A stretch of 64,000 nucleotides of DNA. Source: Pseudomonas kermanshahensis. Lineage in GTDB: Bacteria; Pseudomonadota; Gammaproteobacteria; Pseudomonadales; Pseudomonadaceae. The notes beneath the pieces were generated by a model. It saw only the letters and a program-made list of their open reading frames with translations, made no database searches and had not been told where the DNA came from. The DNA lies in NCBI RefSeq assembly GCF_014269205.2, contig NZ_JABWRY020000001.1, positions 3,534,001-3,598,000 of the forward strand, in the 5' to 3' direction. Positions 8,979 through 17,767 of this stretch are shown piece after piece. Numbering within the stretch: the first letter of the stretch is position 1; each line of letters starts with the position of its first letter. Made by a program: the position numbers and the translations under genes.

Positions 8979-10067
8979 ATGTCCATTGAATTCGTCGGCA
9001 TGATTTTCCCCCGCCAGTGGTCCGAGACCCGCGGCGTGCGCTCGCCCGACTTCGACCTGCCGTTCATCCGCCACCACGCCCGCGCCCATGAGCATGCCGG
9101 TTTCGACCGGGTACTGATCGCCAGCGGCCCAGGCAGTGCCGACAGCCTGCAGATTGCCGCCTATGCGGCCGCGCACACCGAGCGCCTCGGCTTCATGATC
9201 GCCCACCGCCCTGCCCTGACTGCGCCGACGGTGGCCGCGCGGGCATTCGCCACCCTCGACCACACCACCGGCGGCGGGCGCATTCGCCTGCATGCGATCA
9301 CCGGCATCACGGCCGAGCCACAAGAAGGCGACACACTGCTGGACAAGACCGCGCGTTACCAGCGCGCCGACGAGTACCTGGAGATTGTCCGGCGCACCTG
9401 GACTGCCGAAGAGCCCTTCGACTTCGAAGGCCGCTACTTCACCATCAAGGGCGCTTTTTCGCCGGTTAAGCCGCTGCAGCAGCCGCATATCCCGATTTCC
9501 TTTGGAGGCTCGTCCGACATCGCTTACCAGATCGCCGTCAAACATGCCGACCTGTATGCCCTGTGGGGTGAACCGCTGAGCGGCGTCGCCGAGCAGATCG
9601 CCAAACTCAAGGCTGCGGCGAGTGCCGCTGGCGTGGCGGCGCCACGGGTGAGCTTGTCGGTGCGGCTGATCCTGGGTGCCACCGAGGAGCTGGCCTGGCA
9701 GCGCGCGGAGCAGATCCTCGCGCAGATCAAGGCCAACCCGCAGTTTGCGGCGGACAGCCCCTGGCAGAAGCGCATCAAGGGCACCGGTTCCGAACGCCTG
9801 CTCGCCGCCGCCGCCCGGGCGGACCGGCATGACCGGGCATTGTGGATGCCGACGGCGACAGCGGTGGGGGCTTATGGCGATACCACGGCGCTGGTGGGCA
9901 CGCCGGAGACCGTCGCCCAGGCGTTGCTGGATTATGTCGATTTGGGGGTGAGCACCTTCCTCAACCGCGGGTATGACCCGTTGTACGACACGGTGGATTA
10001 CGGGCGCTGGGTGATTCCGGCGGTGCGGGAGGAAGTGCGGCGGCGGCAGGCGCGATTTGCTGGGTGA
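8979..10067 (+). CDS. SsuD-like flavin monooxygenase
   Basis: 362-aa LLM-family monooxygenase, shorter than and divergent from the one at 3406. Family features: GFDRVLIASGP, the strand LGFMIAHRPALTAPTVAARAFATLDH, DEYLEIVRRTW and ISFGGSSDIAYQIAVKHADLYALWGEP, which parallels SsuD [26 protein letters not shown]. It is the last gene of the operon, 28 nt after the TonB gene. It lacks the long N-terminal insertion (PGDPRNRG) seen in the 3406 and 24647 proteins, so it probably has another substrate. Requires FMNH2 supplied by a reductase encoded elsewhere. Confidence 0.85.
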   Translation: MSIEFVGMIFPRQWSETRGVRSPDFDLPFIRHHARAHEHAGFDRVLIASGPGSADSLQIAAYAAAHTERLGFMIAHRPALTAPTVAARAFATLDHTTGGGRIRLHAITGITAEPQEGDTLLDKTARYQRADEYLEIVRRTWTAEEPFDFEGRYFTIKGAFSPVKPLQQPHIPISFGGSSDIAYQIAVKHADLYALWGEPLSGVAEQIAKLKAAASAAGVAAPRVSLSVRLILGATEELAWQRAEQILAQIKANPQFAADSPWQKRIKGTGSERLLAAAARADRHDRALWMPTATAVGAYGDTTALVGTPETVAQALLDYVDLGVSTFLNRGYDPLYDTVDYGRWVIPAVREEVRRRQARFAG

Positions 10068-10123
10068 TGGTGCCCAGCTGGGGATTGCATCTGGGGTGCC
10101 AGGTGCATGCCTTGGGCCTTGCA

Positions 10124-10366
10124 GCGCCTGGGAGATCGAGCGCCGCCCGCGCGGCGCATCGCGAGCAACGCTCGCTCCTACGTTTGTTTCGGGCCAATTA
10201 TTCCTGGGGCAAACGCGCGCGACCGCCTTGACGCATGACTCGATATCGCGTCGAACAAACAAGGCGTTCGCGCGCGCCTGTCACAGGCGTTATTGGCCAA
10301 AAACAAACGTAGGAGCGAGCGTTGCTCGCGATGCGCCGCGCGGGCGGCGCTCGATCTCACAGGCGC
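10124..10366. repeat. MITE-like element, copy 1 (243 bp with ~66-bp terminal inverted repeats)
   Basis: Arms of about 66 bp (10124-10190 and 10301-10366) are almost perfect inverted repeats; the outer part reads GATCGAGCGCCGCCCGCG and the inner end ACGTTTGTTT. Between them is a ~110-bp core. Copy 2 at 24211-24453 has the same arms and the reverse complement of the same core. It encodes no protein. It fills the gap between the convergent ends of operons 1085-10067 and 18823-10389 and could act as a bidirectional terminator. Confidence 0.85.
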
Positions 10367-10388
10367 CGCCCCACCCAAAGCCATGCAC

Positions 10389-12173
10389 CTAGACGCCCAC
10401 CTGCAACCGAGGCGAATGTTCCACCAAGGTCCGGGTATAGCCATCAACCGGCCGCCCAAGCACCTGCTCAGCCGCCCCCTCTTCCACCACCCTGCCCTGG
10501 CGCAACACCAACACCCGGTCGGCTATCGCCCGCACCACCCCCAAGTCATGGGTGACGAACAACACGGTCAGCCCTTCACGCTGCAAACGCCTCAGCAATG
10601 CCAGGATCGACGCCTGCACCGACACATCCAACGCCGAGGTAATCTCGTCGCAAACCAACAGCCGTGGCTCACAGATCAACGCCCGGGCAATCGCCACGCG
10701 CTGCCGTTCTCCCCCTGACAGGCTGTGCGGATACAGATCGGCCACACGCGCCGGCAGCGACACCCGCGCCAGTACCGCTTCGACCCGATGACGCGCCTCA
10801 TCGCCACGTACAGCGAAGAAATGCGCCAGGGGCGCGCTGAGGGTCTGCGCGATCGTCTGCCGAGGGTTCAACGCCCGGTAGGGGTTCTGGAACACGTACT
10901 GGATCTGGTGACGCAGCCGTGCATCCCGTTGACGTGCGGTGAACGCCAGCGGCTCGCCGCCGTAACGCAGTTGCCCCTGAACGTTCTCGCCCAACCCCGC
11001 GATGGCCCTGGCCAGGCTGGTCTTGCCCGACCCGGACTCGCCCACCAGCGCCAGGCATTCGCCTTGCGCTACCTGCAGTGAAACATCGAACAGCACTTGT
11101 CGGTCGTAAGCCACATCCAGCCCCTGCACCTCCAGCAACACCTCTGCGCTGGGCGCCGCTGCTACCTCGACACCCTGCTCGCCGAGGGGCAGCGGCTCAC
11201 GGTAGGGCGCCAGGCAAGCGACTTGCTGACCGCCCTCGAACGCCAGCAGCGAAGGCTCGATTACCGCACACTCGGCACGTCGCCTGGCACAACGCGGGGC
11301 AAACGCGCAGCCCGCAGGCCGCTGCCCCGGCGCCGGTGCATGGCCGGCGATGGCTTGCAGCGGCTGGCGTCGGGCAATATCAGGAATGGCCGCGAGCAAG
11401 GCACGGGTGTAAGGGTGTGCCGGTGCTTTGAACAAGGTTTCGCGCCCCGCCACTTCCACCAGCCGCCCGGCATACATCACCATCACCCGGTCAACCAGGT
11501 CGCGCGCCACGGCCAGGTCGTGCGTCACGTACAACGCCGCCACACCGTGCCCCCGGCACAGGCGCTTGAGGGTTTCCAGCACATGCGCCTGGGTGGTCAC
11601 ATCGAGCGCCGTGGTCGGCTCGTCGAGCACGATCAGTTTCGGCCGCAGGACAAACGCCAGTGCCAGCATCACCCGCTGTTGCTGCCCCCCGGACAACTGA
11701 TGAGGAAAACGCCGCAGAAAGGCTGCGTCGTCTGGCAAGCCGACATCCACCAGGGTCTCATTGATGCGTTGCTGCAATGAATCTGCAGTCAGCTTGGGCT
11801 GATGCGCCAACACGGTTTCACGCAACAAGGCGCCTATGCGCAGAGCCGGGTTCAGCGCTGTGGCCGGGTCTTGGGCGACGTAGCCCACCAACCCGCCCCG
11901 CGCCAGGCGCAAGGCTTCGCCCTCAAGCTCCAACACCGCCTGCCCCGCCACCGCAATGCGCCCGCCGGTAATCCGCGCACCTTGCCGCGCATGGCACAGC
12001 AAGGCCGTGGCCAGGGTGGTCTTGCCCGAACCGGACTCGCCCACCAACCCCACGATCTCTCCCGCCGCCAGGCTGAACGAGACATCGGCCAGCACATCGA
12101 CCTGCCCGGCCAGTTCCACCCGCAGGTTGCTGACCCGCAACACGTCGCTGTCGACTTTCAACGCCGCCGTCAT
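10389..12173 (-). CDS. Dpp/Opp-type ABC ATPase with two fused nucleotide-binding domains
   Basis: 594-aa DppD-DppF (GsiA-like) fusion powering import of peptides or conjugates. Domain 1: Walker A GESGSGKTT, signature LSGGQQQR, Walker B LIVLDEPTTALD, then the oligopeptide C-terminal segment AHPYTRALLAAIPD with a Cys-containing FAPRC region. Domain 2: Walker A GESGSGKTS, signature LSGGERQR, Walker B LLVCDEITSALD (Cys before the DE). The ATG (12173-12171) overlaps the stop of the upstream permease by 4 nt (ATGA), which fixes the start; the long N-terminal extension of the open frame is the shadow of that permease. Last gene of the minus-strand operon. Confidence 0.92.
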   Translation of the reverse strand: MTAALKVDSDVLRVSNLRVELAGQVDVLADVSFSLAAGEIVGLVGESGSGKTTLATALLCHARQGARITGGRIAVAGQAVLELEGEALRLARGGLVGYVAQDPATALNPALRIGALLRETVLAHQPKLTADSLQQRINETLVDVGLPDDAAFLRRFPHQLSGGQQQRVMLALAFVLRPKLIVLDEPTTALDVTTQAHVLETLKRLCRGHGVAALYVTHDLAVARDLVDRVMVMYAGRLVEVAGRETLFKAPAHPYTRALLAAIPDIARRQPLQAIAGHAPAPGQRPAGCAFAPRCARRRAECAVIEPSLLAFEGGQQVACLAPYREPLPLGEQGVEVAAAPSAEVLLEVQGLDVAYDRQVLFDVSLQVAQGECLALVGESGSGKTSLARAIAGLGENVQGQLRYGGEPLAFTARQRDARLRHQIQYVFQNPYRALNPRQTIAQTLSAPLAHFFAVRGDEARHRVEAVLARVSLPARVADLYPHSLSGGERQRVAIARALICEPRLLVCDEITSALDVSVQASILALLRRLQREGLTVLFVTHDLGVVRAIADRVLVLRQGRVVEEGAAEQVLGRPVDGYTRTLVEHSPRLQVGV

Positions 12174-12997
12174 GGTTGCTTCTCCCCAATACGTGCACTG
12201 ACCCGGCCGATACCTTCCGCCAGAATGTTGGTGCCATAGGCGAACACGGCAATCAGCAGCGCCGGTGCCAATACTGCCCAGGGCTGTACCAGCAGGCCGG
12301 CCTGGTTTTCGTTGATCATCAGCCCCCAGTCCGCCGCCGGCGGCGCTACGCCATAACCCAGGAAGCTCAAGCCCGAGAGCATGCCCACCGCCCAGGTCAG
12401 CATGTTGCCGAAATGCACCAGCAGCGGCGTCAGGATGTTCGGCAGGATTTCGCTGAACAGGATGCGCCAACGTGAGTAGCCCATCATCTGCGCCGCCTCG
12501 ACGAACTCCTGGCCCGCCACCGCCACCGCGCTGCCACGCGCCAGGCGCACGACCCCTGGGGTAAACGCGATGGCCACGGTCAACACGATCAGCCACGGCG
12601 CACGGCCGAGCATCGAGACGATCAGCAACACCAGAATCAGGTCCGGAAAGGCCAGCGAGACATCCGCCGCCCAACTGATCGCCTGGTCCAGGCGGCGGCG
12701 CGAAAAACCGGCCAACAACCCAAGGCTGCCGCCGACGACTAGCGCGAGGGTGGCCGCCGCCACCGACATCCACAGCACCGACACGCCCCCGCTGAGCAAG
12801 CGAGACAACAAGTCGTGGCCAAGAAAATCATGCCCCAGCGGCGCACCGGCAGTCGGCGGCCCATACACCGGCCCGACCATGGCCGTCGGCGCATGCGGCG
12901 CGAGCCAGGGGCCCAGCAGCGCCAGCAACATCACCAGCGCGGTAATCACGGCGCCGCGCCGCACCTGCGGGTCGGCCAGCCAGCGGGTCTCAGTCAT
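12170..12997 (-). CDS. DppC/OppC-type ABC permease
   Basis: 275-aa inner-membrane permease of the peptide/nickel importer class. An N-terminal membrane helix (VITALVMLLALLGPWLAP) and periplasmic stretch with GHDFLGHDLLSRLLSGGVSVL precede the transmembrane core; the ATPase-contact EAA region is EAAQMMGYSRWRILFSEILPN. It overlaps DppB upstream by 8 nt and the ATPase downstream by 4 nt, so the three products are probably translationally coupled. Works with the permease at 12990, the ATPase at 10389 and the lipoprotein at 14062. Confidence 0.92.
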   Translation of the reverse strand: MTETRWLADPQVRRGAVITALVMLLALLGPWLAPHAPTAMVGPVYGPPTAGAPLGHDFLGHDLLSRLLSGGVSVLWMSVAAATLALVVGGSLGLLAGFSRRRLDQAISWAADVSLAFPDLILVLLIVSMLGRAPWLIVLTVAIAFTPGVVRLARGSAVAVAGQEFVEAAQMMGYSRWRILFSEILPNILTPLLVHFGNMLTWAVGMLSGLSFLGYGVAPPAADWGLMINENQAGLLVQPWAVLAPALLIAVFAYGTNILAEGIGRVSARIGEKQP

Positions 12998-14069
12998 GGG
13001 TTGCCTCCTGGGCAGGTGTACGGCGTGCGCGTCGCCACCACGGGCGAATGCCGCGCCGGTTGCGGCGGATCAGCTTGACCCGGCGCGCGGTGCGCAGCTT
13101 GGGGGTGAGCAGGACAGTCAGCAGGTCGGCCAGCAGGTTGATCAGCACCACAGCCAGGGTGATGACCAGCACCACGCCCTGGATCATTGGCAGGTCGCGC
13201 ATCTGAATCGCCGCATTGAGGGCCGTGCCGATGCCGGGGTAGCTGAAGATCACTTCGGCCAACAGCGCGCCGCCGACCAGCGTGCGCAGGGTCAGCGCCA
13301 CGCCCTGGATGGCCGGGGTCAGGGCGTTGGGCAAGGTATGGCGCCAGACGATGCGCCGCTCCGGTATACCGCGCAAGCGTGCGGCCACCACGTAGTCGGA
13401 CTCCAGCGCCTCGATCATCGAGGCGCGGACCATCCGTGTCAGGTACGGCAGCGCCGACAGGCTCAGGGCAACCACCGGCAGCACCAACGATGGCAACTGC
13501 CGCCACAAGGGCAATTGCGGGTCGAGGATCGACACCGCCGGCAGCCAGCCCATGCCGGGCATGGAAAACAACAGCACCAGGCCGATGGCCAGCAGAAAGC
13601 TCGGCGTGGCCTTCAACAGGATCAAGGCCGACAACCCCCAGCGGTCCAGCGGCCGGTCACGGCGCAGCGCCAGGCTCACGCCCAGGGTCAGCGCCATTGG
13701 CACCACCAGCGCCAGCACGCCGGCCAGCAAGGCCAGGGTGTGGCCGAGCCGCCCGAACAGCAGCTGTGCCACCGGCACCTGCGAGTCCAGCGAGATGCCC
13801 AGGTCACCGCGCAATGCCGCCCCTAACCAACGCAGATACTGCACCAGGATCGGCTGGTCGAGGCCCAGCTGGCGCTGCAAGGTCACGATGCTGTCCAGTG
13901 GCGCATCGGGGCCAAGGATGACCCGCGCCGGGTCCGAGGGCAGCGCCTGGGTGGCGATGAACACCACCAGGCTGATGACCCAGGCGGTCAGCAGGCCGTA
14001 GCCCAGACGGCCAATGAACCAGGCCAGCCAGGCCGGCGTACGTGGGGAACGGTGAGCGTGATCAGGCAT
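12990..14069 (-). CDS. DppB/OppB-type ABC permease
   Basis: 359-aa permease with about six membrane helices: N-terminal helix (LLTAWVISLVVFIATQAL), the conserved LGLDQPILVQYLRWLGAALRGDLG loop, and an EAA region ALESDYVVAARLRGIPERRIVWRHTLPN. The C-terminal tail RRVKLIRRNRRGIRPWWRRARRTP is unusually basic and may be cytoplasmic or contact nucleic acid or lipid; its meaning is unknown. It overlaps the binding-protein gene by 8 nt. Confidence 0.92.
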   Translation of the reverse strand: MPDHAHRSPRTPAWLAWFIGRLGYGLLTAWVISLVVFIATQALPSDPARVILGPDAPLDSIVTLQRQLGLDQPILVQYLRWLGAALRGDLGISLDSQVPVAQLLFGRLGHTLALLAGVLALVVPMALTLGVSLALRRDRPLDRWGLSALILLKATPSFLLAIGLVLLFSMPGMGWLPAVSILDPQLPLWRQLPSLVLPVVALSLSALPYLTRMVRASMIEALESDYVVAARLRGIPERRIVWRHTLPNALTPAIQGVALTLRTLVGGALLAEVIFSYPGIGTALNAAIQMRDLPMIQGVVLVITLAVVLINLLADLLTVLLTPKLRTARRVKLIRRNRRGIRPWWRRARRTPAQEATHD

Positions 14070-15636
14070 GGTTCAACCAGAGTTCGTCGAAGCGCCAGGA
14101 GGCGAAGGTGGTCTGTTCGGGGGCGAGCCCGCCGACCTTGGCGGACGCTGCATCGAGCACGTCCGAGAAGCCCCAGATCAACAGCCCGCCACGTTCGTGC
14201 TGGATTACCTGGGCTTCATGCACCAAGGCCTTGCGCCGCTCCAGGTCGGGCTGCGCCAGCGCCTGGCCATACAGTTCGGTAAACCGTGGGTCGTGAAAAT
14301 TGCTGCGGTTGTAGATGGCTTGCGGCGCATCGTTGTGCAGCGCCGAGGCGAGGAAACCGCGGGCCGGCGTCGAACCCGGTGACAGCTGCCACTGCTCGCG
14401 CTGTGGGCCATTGAACACCGAGCCGTCGACCTGGTTGACCTTGACCTGCACCCCCGCCTTCTGCGCCTGCTGGGCAAACACCAACGCCGCGTTTACCCCT
14501 GGCCCTGGTGTGGTGGTCAGCTCGACACGCAAGTCGTCCTGCCCGGCCTGGCGCAGCAGTGAACGGGCCTGATCAAGGTCGTACGGGCGCTGGGCGATCG
14601 TGTGGTTGTAAGTCGGGTCGTGTGGCGAATACAGGTCGTTGGCGATACGGCCGAAACCATTGAGCCCACGCGCCACCAGCTCTTGCCGGTCGGCGAGCAG
14701 GCGGAACGCCTGGCGCACACGTACGTCCTGGAATGGCGCCTTGGCCAGGTTCAGGTTGAAACCGGTAAACGAGGTGCTGGGCGAAGCGTACAGGCGCAGG
14801 CGCGGGTCAGCCTTGAGCAAGGCACTGTGCTCGGCCTGCACCCCGCTGGCCACGTCGATCTGCCCTGCGCGCAAGGCCGCCGCACGCGAGACCTGGTCTT
14901 TGAATTCGATGATCTCCAGCTCATCCGCATAAGGGCGGTTGGGTTTGTAGTAGTTTTCGAAGCGGGTGTAGAGCGAGCGTTGGCCAGGGATGAAGCTTTT
15001 GAGCTTGTAGGGCCCGGCGCCGACCGGGTTGGTCAACGGATGATAATCGGTCGGCACGATGCCGCCGAAACTGATCAGCGTTTCATCCAAGGGATAGAAG
15101 CTTTGCCCCTGCTTGAAGCGGATCTCGATCGTACGCGCATCCAGCTTGCGCAGCGCCTGGCGGTCGATGGCGCCGACCAGCCCGGCAAACGGCGAGGCCA
15201 ACTGCGGGTCGGTCAAACGCAGGATCGAGAACAGCATGTCGTCGGCGGTGATGCTTTTGCCATGGTGAAATTCCAGCCCTGGCTTGAGGCGGATGGTCCA
15301 GGCACTGGCATCGGCATTCGGTTCGGCGAACTCGGCCAGGGCCAGGCGCGTGCTGACATCCGGGTTCCATTCCCAGAACTTGGCGTACAGCGCCCAGCCG
15401 CGGATGATGCCGCCGCCCACCGGCTTGTGCGCATCGAGGTTGCCCGCCTGGTCACCGTCGATGATGCCCACGCGCAACCGCCCACCATGTACCGGCGTGG
15501 TGGGTAATGCGATACCGTCAGCCGTGGCAGCGGGCGCGCCGCCATCGCAGCCGCTGAGCAGCCCGCCACCGAGCAGCAGGCCGCCCCCGACGGCCAGGCT
15601 GTTGCCGAGAAACACCCGGCGCGAAAACTCACTCAT
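14062..15636 (-). CDS. Tat-exported lipoprotein, peptide/organosulfur-binding (SBP family 5)
   Basis: 524-aa DppA-type binding protein of the adjacent importer. Tat-like motif SRRVFLG and lipobox LLSGC mark a Tat lipoprotein. Strongly similar to the 4610-6163 protein throughout (LRLKPGLEFHHGKSI, NPVGAGPYKLKSF, GGLLIWGFSDVLD). The ATG at 15636 has AAGGAG 6 nt upstream; the GTG one codon before is less likely. Two related lipoproteins and one transporter core suggest alternative ligand capture for the same importer (inference). Confidence 0.88.
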   Translation of the reverse strand: MSEFSRRVFLGNSLAVGGGLLLGGGLLSGCDGGAPAATADGIALPTTPVHGGRLRVGIIDGDQAGNLDAHKPVGGGIIRGWALYAKFWEWNPDVSTRLALAEFAEPNADASAWTIRLKPGLEFHHGKSITADDMLFSILRLTDPQLASPFAGLVGAIDRQALRKLDARTIEIRFKQGQSFYPLDETLISFGGIVPTDYHPLTNPVGAGPYKLKSFIPGQRSLYTRFENYYKPNRPYADELEIIEFKDQVSRAAALRAGQIDVASGVQAEHSALLKADPRLRLYASPSTSFTGFNLNLAKAPFQDVRVRQAFRLLADRQELVARGLNGFGRIANDLYSPHDPTYNHTIAQRPYDLDQARSLLRQAGQDDLRVELTTTPGPGVNAALVFAQQAQKAGVQVKVNQVDGSVFNGPQREQWQLSPGSTPARGFLASALHNDAPQAIYNRSNFHDPRFTELYGQALAQPDLERRKALVHEAQVIQHERGGLLIWGFSDVLDAASAKVGGLAPEQTTFASWRFDELWLNHA

Positions 15637-15646
15637 CACCTTCTCC

Positions 15647-16834
15647 TTACGCCGGTTGGGCTACGGTCGGCTTAGTGCGGGCGCTCAGGCGCGGCACCTC
15701 GAACCCGTGGTCCAGGTCGAGCAGCGGGAACAGCAGGTCGGCCACCCGGTGGGCTTCGTCGATCAGCGGGAAGCCCGACAGGATGAACGCCGACGTTCCT
15801 TGGGCTTCGTACTCGCGGATGCGCTCGGCCACCTGTTCGGCGCTGCCGACCAGGTAGGTGCCCGCAGCCGGGCCAAGGATGTTGAAGCCGAACAGGCTGG
15901 GGCCCAGCCAGACGTTGGGGTAGATCTCCAGCTCGCGGGCAGTGGGCAGGCGCCCGGCGCGAATGCTGTCGAGGTTGCGCTGAATGCGCGGGTCGTCGCT
16001 GACGTAGGTGTCCAGGGTCTGCCCTGCCGGCAATTGACGCTCGATGGCCGCGCGGGCGGTGGCCAGCGAAGTGCGCTGCAGCAGGCGTTCGGCATGCGCC
16101 CAGGCTTCTTCTTCGGTCTCGCGCACGATGACTTGCAGGCGTGTGCCGTAGGTCAGCTCGCGGCCGATTTTTGCTGCCTCGGCGGCCACCCTGCGGAACT
16201 TGTCGCCTAGCTTTTGCGGGGTATCGGCAAAGCTCAAGTAGACGTCAAGTAACTGCACCGAATGGGCCACGCCCGGCGCCGATGTGCCCGCGCCCCACAG
16301 CGGGATGCCAGGCTTTTGCTTGGGTGGGTGCCAACCGCCCAAAGGGTGGCTGGCCGCCGCAGGTGAGCGTGGCGAGAGCTTGACGTAACGGCCGTCGTAG
16401 CCTGCCGTTTCACCGGCGTAAAAGCCTTGGAACGCGCGCCAGTACTCCAGGCTGAAGTCGTAACGTTCATCGTGAGGGTAATGTACGCCCAGCGTGGCCA
16501 GGCCGGCGTCGTTGCCGTTGACCACATTGAACAGCAAGCGGCCGTTGGAAAACTGGTCGAAGGTCAGTGCCCACTTGGCCAACACCGCAGGCGACAGCTC
16601 GCCTGGGTGTTGTGCGACCAGAAAGCGCAGGCGTGACGTGGCGTCGATCAGCGCGGCCGATACCGCAAGGCTTTCGTTGGGGCTGGAGCCGAGCAGCGAG
16701 CCGTAGAAGCCCAGGCGATCGGCGGCGATGGCCAGTTGCTTGAGGTGCTCGAAGTCGGTTTTCCAGCGGCCTTCGGGCTCCCAGGGATAGGGGCCGTCGG
16801 GGGTGGTGAGGTACCAGAGGATTTTTACTGCCAT
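15647..16834 (-). CDS. SsuD-like flavin monooxygenase
   Basis: 395-aa LLM-family monooxygenase resembling SsuD: MAVKILWYLTTPDGPYPW at the start, LRFLVAQHPGELSPAVLAKWALTFDQ, NGRLLFNVVNGND, HDERYDFSLEYWRAF, then the C-terminal TSAFILSGFPLIDEAHRVADLLFP. It has an insertion (SPRSPAAASHPLGGWHPPKQKPG) before the GAGTSAPGVAHSVQLLDVYLSF segment. It lies 10 nt upstream of the binding-protein gene in the minus operon. Substrate unknown; flavin reductase not nearby. Confidence 0.87.
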   Translation of the reverse strand: MAVKILWYLTTPDGPYPWEPEGRWKTDFEHLKQLAIAADRLGFYGSLLGSSPNESLAVSAALIDATSRLRFLVAQHPGELSPAVLAKWALTFDQFSNGRLLFNVVNGNDAGLATLGVHYPHDERYDFSLEYWRAFQGFYAGETAGYDGRYVKLSPRSPAAASHPLGGWHPPKQKPGIPLWGAGTSAPGVAHSVQLLDVYLSFADTPQKLGDKFRRVAAEAAKIGRELTYGTRLQVIVRETEEEAWAHAERLLQRTSLATARAAIERQLPAGQTLDTYVSDDPRIQRNLDSIRAGRLPTARELEIYPNVWLGPSLFGFNILGPAAGTYLVGSAEQVAERIREYEAQGTSAFILSGFPLIDEAHRVADLLFPLLDLDHGFEVPRLSARTKPTVAQPA

Positions 16835-16884
16835 GGGAGTGGTCCTTGCTTGGAGTGAAATACCAAACTGTCACTCGTCCCCCT

Positions 16885-16976
16885 GTAGGAGCAGCCTTGT
16901 GCTGCGAAGAGGCCAGTCCAGGCGCAGCAACTGCATCTGGCGGGCCGGCCTCTTCGCAGCACAAGGCTGCTCCTAC
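16885..16976. repeat. Long perfect inverted repeat (30-bp arms)
   Basis: Arms 16885-16914 and 16947-16976 are perfect inverted repeats (GTAGGAGCAGCCTTGTGCTG...) around a 32-nt loop. It fills most of the 174-bp gap between the aldolase-like and monooxygenase genes in one operon. The same arms recur at 36067-36160. As RNA it forms a very stable hairpin that may set unequal expression of the two halves of the operon. Confidence 0.9.
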
Positions 16977-17008
16977 AAAGGAGGGCGTGGTGGGCTTGGA
17001 ACTGCGAA

Positions 17009-17740
17009 TCAGCTGCGCCGATCGATACCCGGCACCAGCCCCAGCTCGGTAGCGCGCTCGTATAACCCACTCATCTTCCACTGCTGCGTCAGCACCCCAG
17101 GCCCGTACGGCCGCGAACCGCCCAGCGCATCGGCCAGCAGCTGAATCTGCGCGCCTTCTTCCAACAGCAGGATGAACTCGGCCGTCGCACGAAGCCCCTG
17201 CTTACCCCACACCGTCGAGCCGCCATTGGCTTCGAGAATGGCCAGGTTGAACGGGTTTTCGGCGATCTTGTCGAGGATGAAGTCCACCTCGGCCTGGCGC
17301 CGGTCGATGTACACCGGCAGCTCCCGCGCCAGCTGATAGCGCTGCACCGGCACGTAGTGGAACGGCAAGGTACGGTGGGTCTGGGCCCAGGCGCCGAGGT
17401 ATGGGCTGTGCACATGCGAGATCGTGGTGATGTCAGCGTGGGTCTGGAACAGTTTGGTGTAGCGCCCCAGCCCGCCTTTACCCTTGCCGACGATCACGTT
17501 GCCGGAGAAGTCGGTCACGGTCGCCTGCAGCGGTTTGCGGTGGTTCCACGGGCCGCCGTAGTTGACGGACACCAGCAGGTCTTCACCGGGCACACGCTCG
17601 ATGAAGCCGACAGTGCCATTGGCGGTGATGGTGTTGGTCTCGCGGAATACGGTAAACGCCGCTTCGGCTTCGGCGACCACCTGGTCGATGAAAGCTTGCA
17701 GTTCGGCAGTGACGGGGCGTTCGTTGATCAGTACGGTCAT
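17009..17740 (-). CDS. Class II aldolase/adducin-family protein with an incomplete metal site
   Basis: 243-aa protein of the class II aldolase fold (fuculose-phosphate aldolase type). The HxH zinc pair is present (His109, His111 in SHVHSPYLGAW), but the usual NHG bearing the third zinc ligand is NGG (residues 172-174, in LEANGGSTVWGK). The normal C-terminal helix with an EE pair (FILLLEEGAQI) is kept. The ATG at 17740 has GGAG 7 nt upstream; the TTG two codons before is not needed. It lies between the DszB-like gene (27 nt) and the hairpin repeat in a sulfur operon. It could process a carbonyl product of desulfonation, but with the His missing the chemistry may be changed or lost. Confidence 0.75.
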   Translation of the reverse strand: MTVLINERPVTAELQAFIDQVVAEAEAAFTVFRETNTITANGTVGFIERVPGEDLLVSVNYGGPWNHRKPLQATVTDFSGNVIVGKGKGGLGRYTKLFQTHADITTISHVHSPYLGAWAQTHRTLPFHYVPVQRYQLARELPVYIDRRQAEVDFILDKIAENPFNLAILEANGGSTVWGKQGLRATAEFILLLEEGAQIQLLADALGGSRPYGPGVLTQQWKMSGLYERATELGLVPGIDRRS

Positions 17741-17767
17741 GTTCAATCTCCGGAGGCGGATGCAAAG

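Noticed and set aside
7457..9067. Minus-strand open frame of 536 codons
   Set aside because: Shadow of the TonB receptor gene 6374-8950; it has no recognisable motif and the GC-rich third positions explain the open frame.
12174..12773. N-terminal extension of the fused ABC ATPase frame
   Set aside because: This part is the out-of-frame reading of the DppC-like permease. The ATG at 12173 with the ATGA overlap is the proper start.
16898..16913. Possible minus-strand sigma54 element (TGGCCTCTTCGCAGCA) upstream of the 15647-16834 gene
   Set aside because: GG-N10-GC spacing fits, but it lies inside the inverted repeat arm, lacks the A of TGGCA and the TT of TTGC, and has no palindrome upstream. 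The gene is more likely read from the 18857 promoter.
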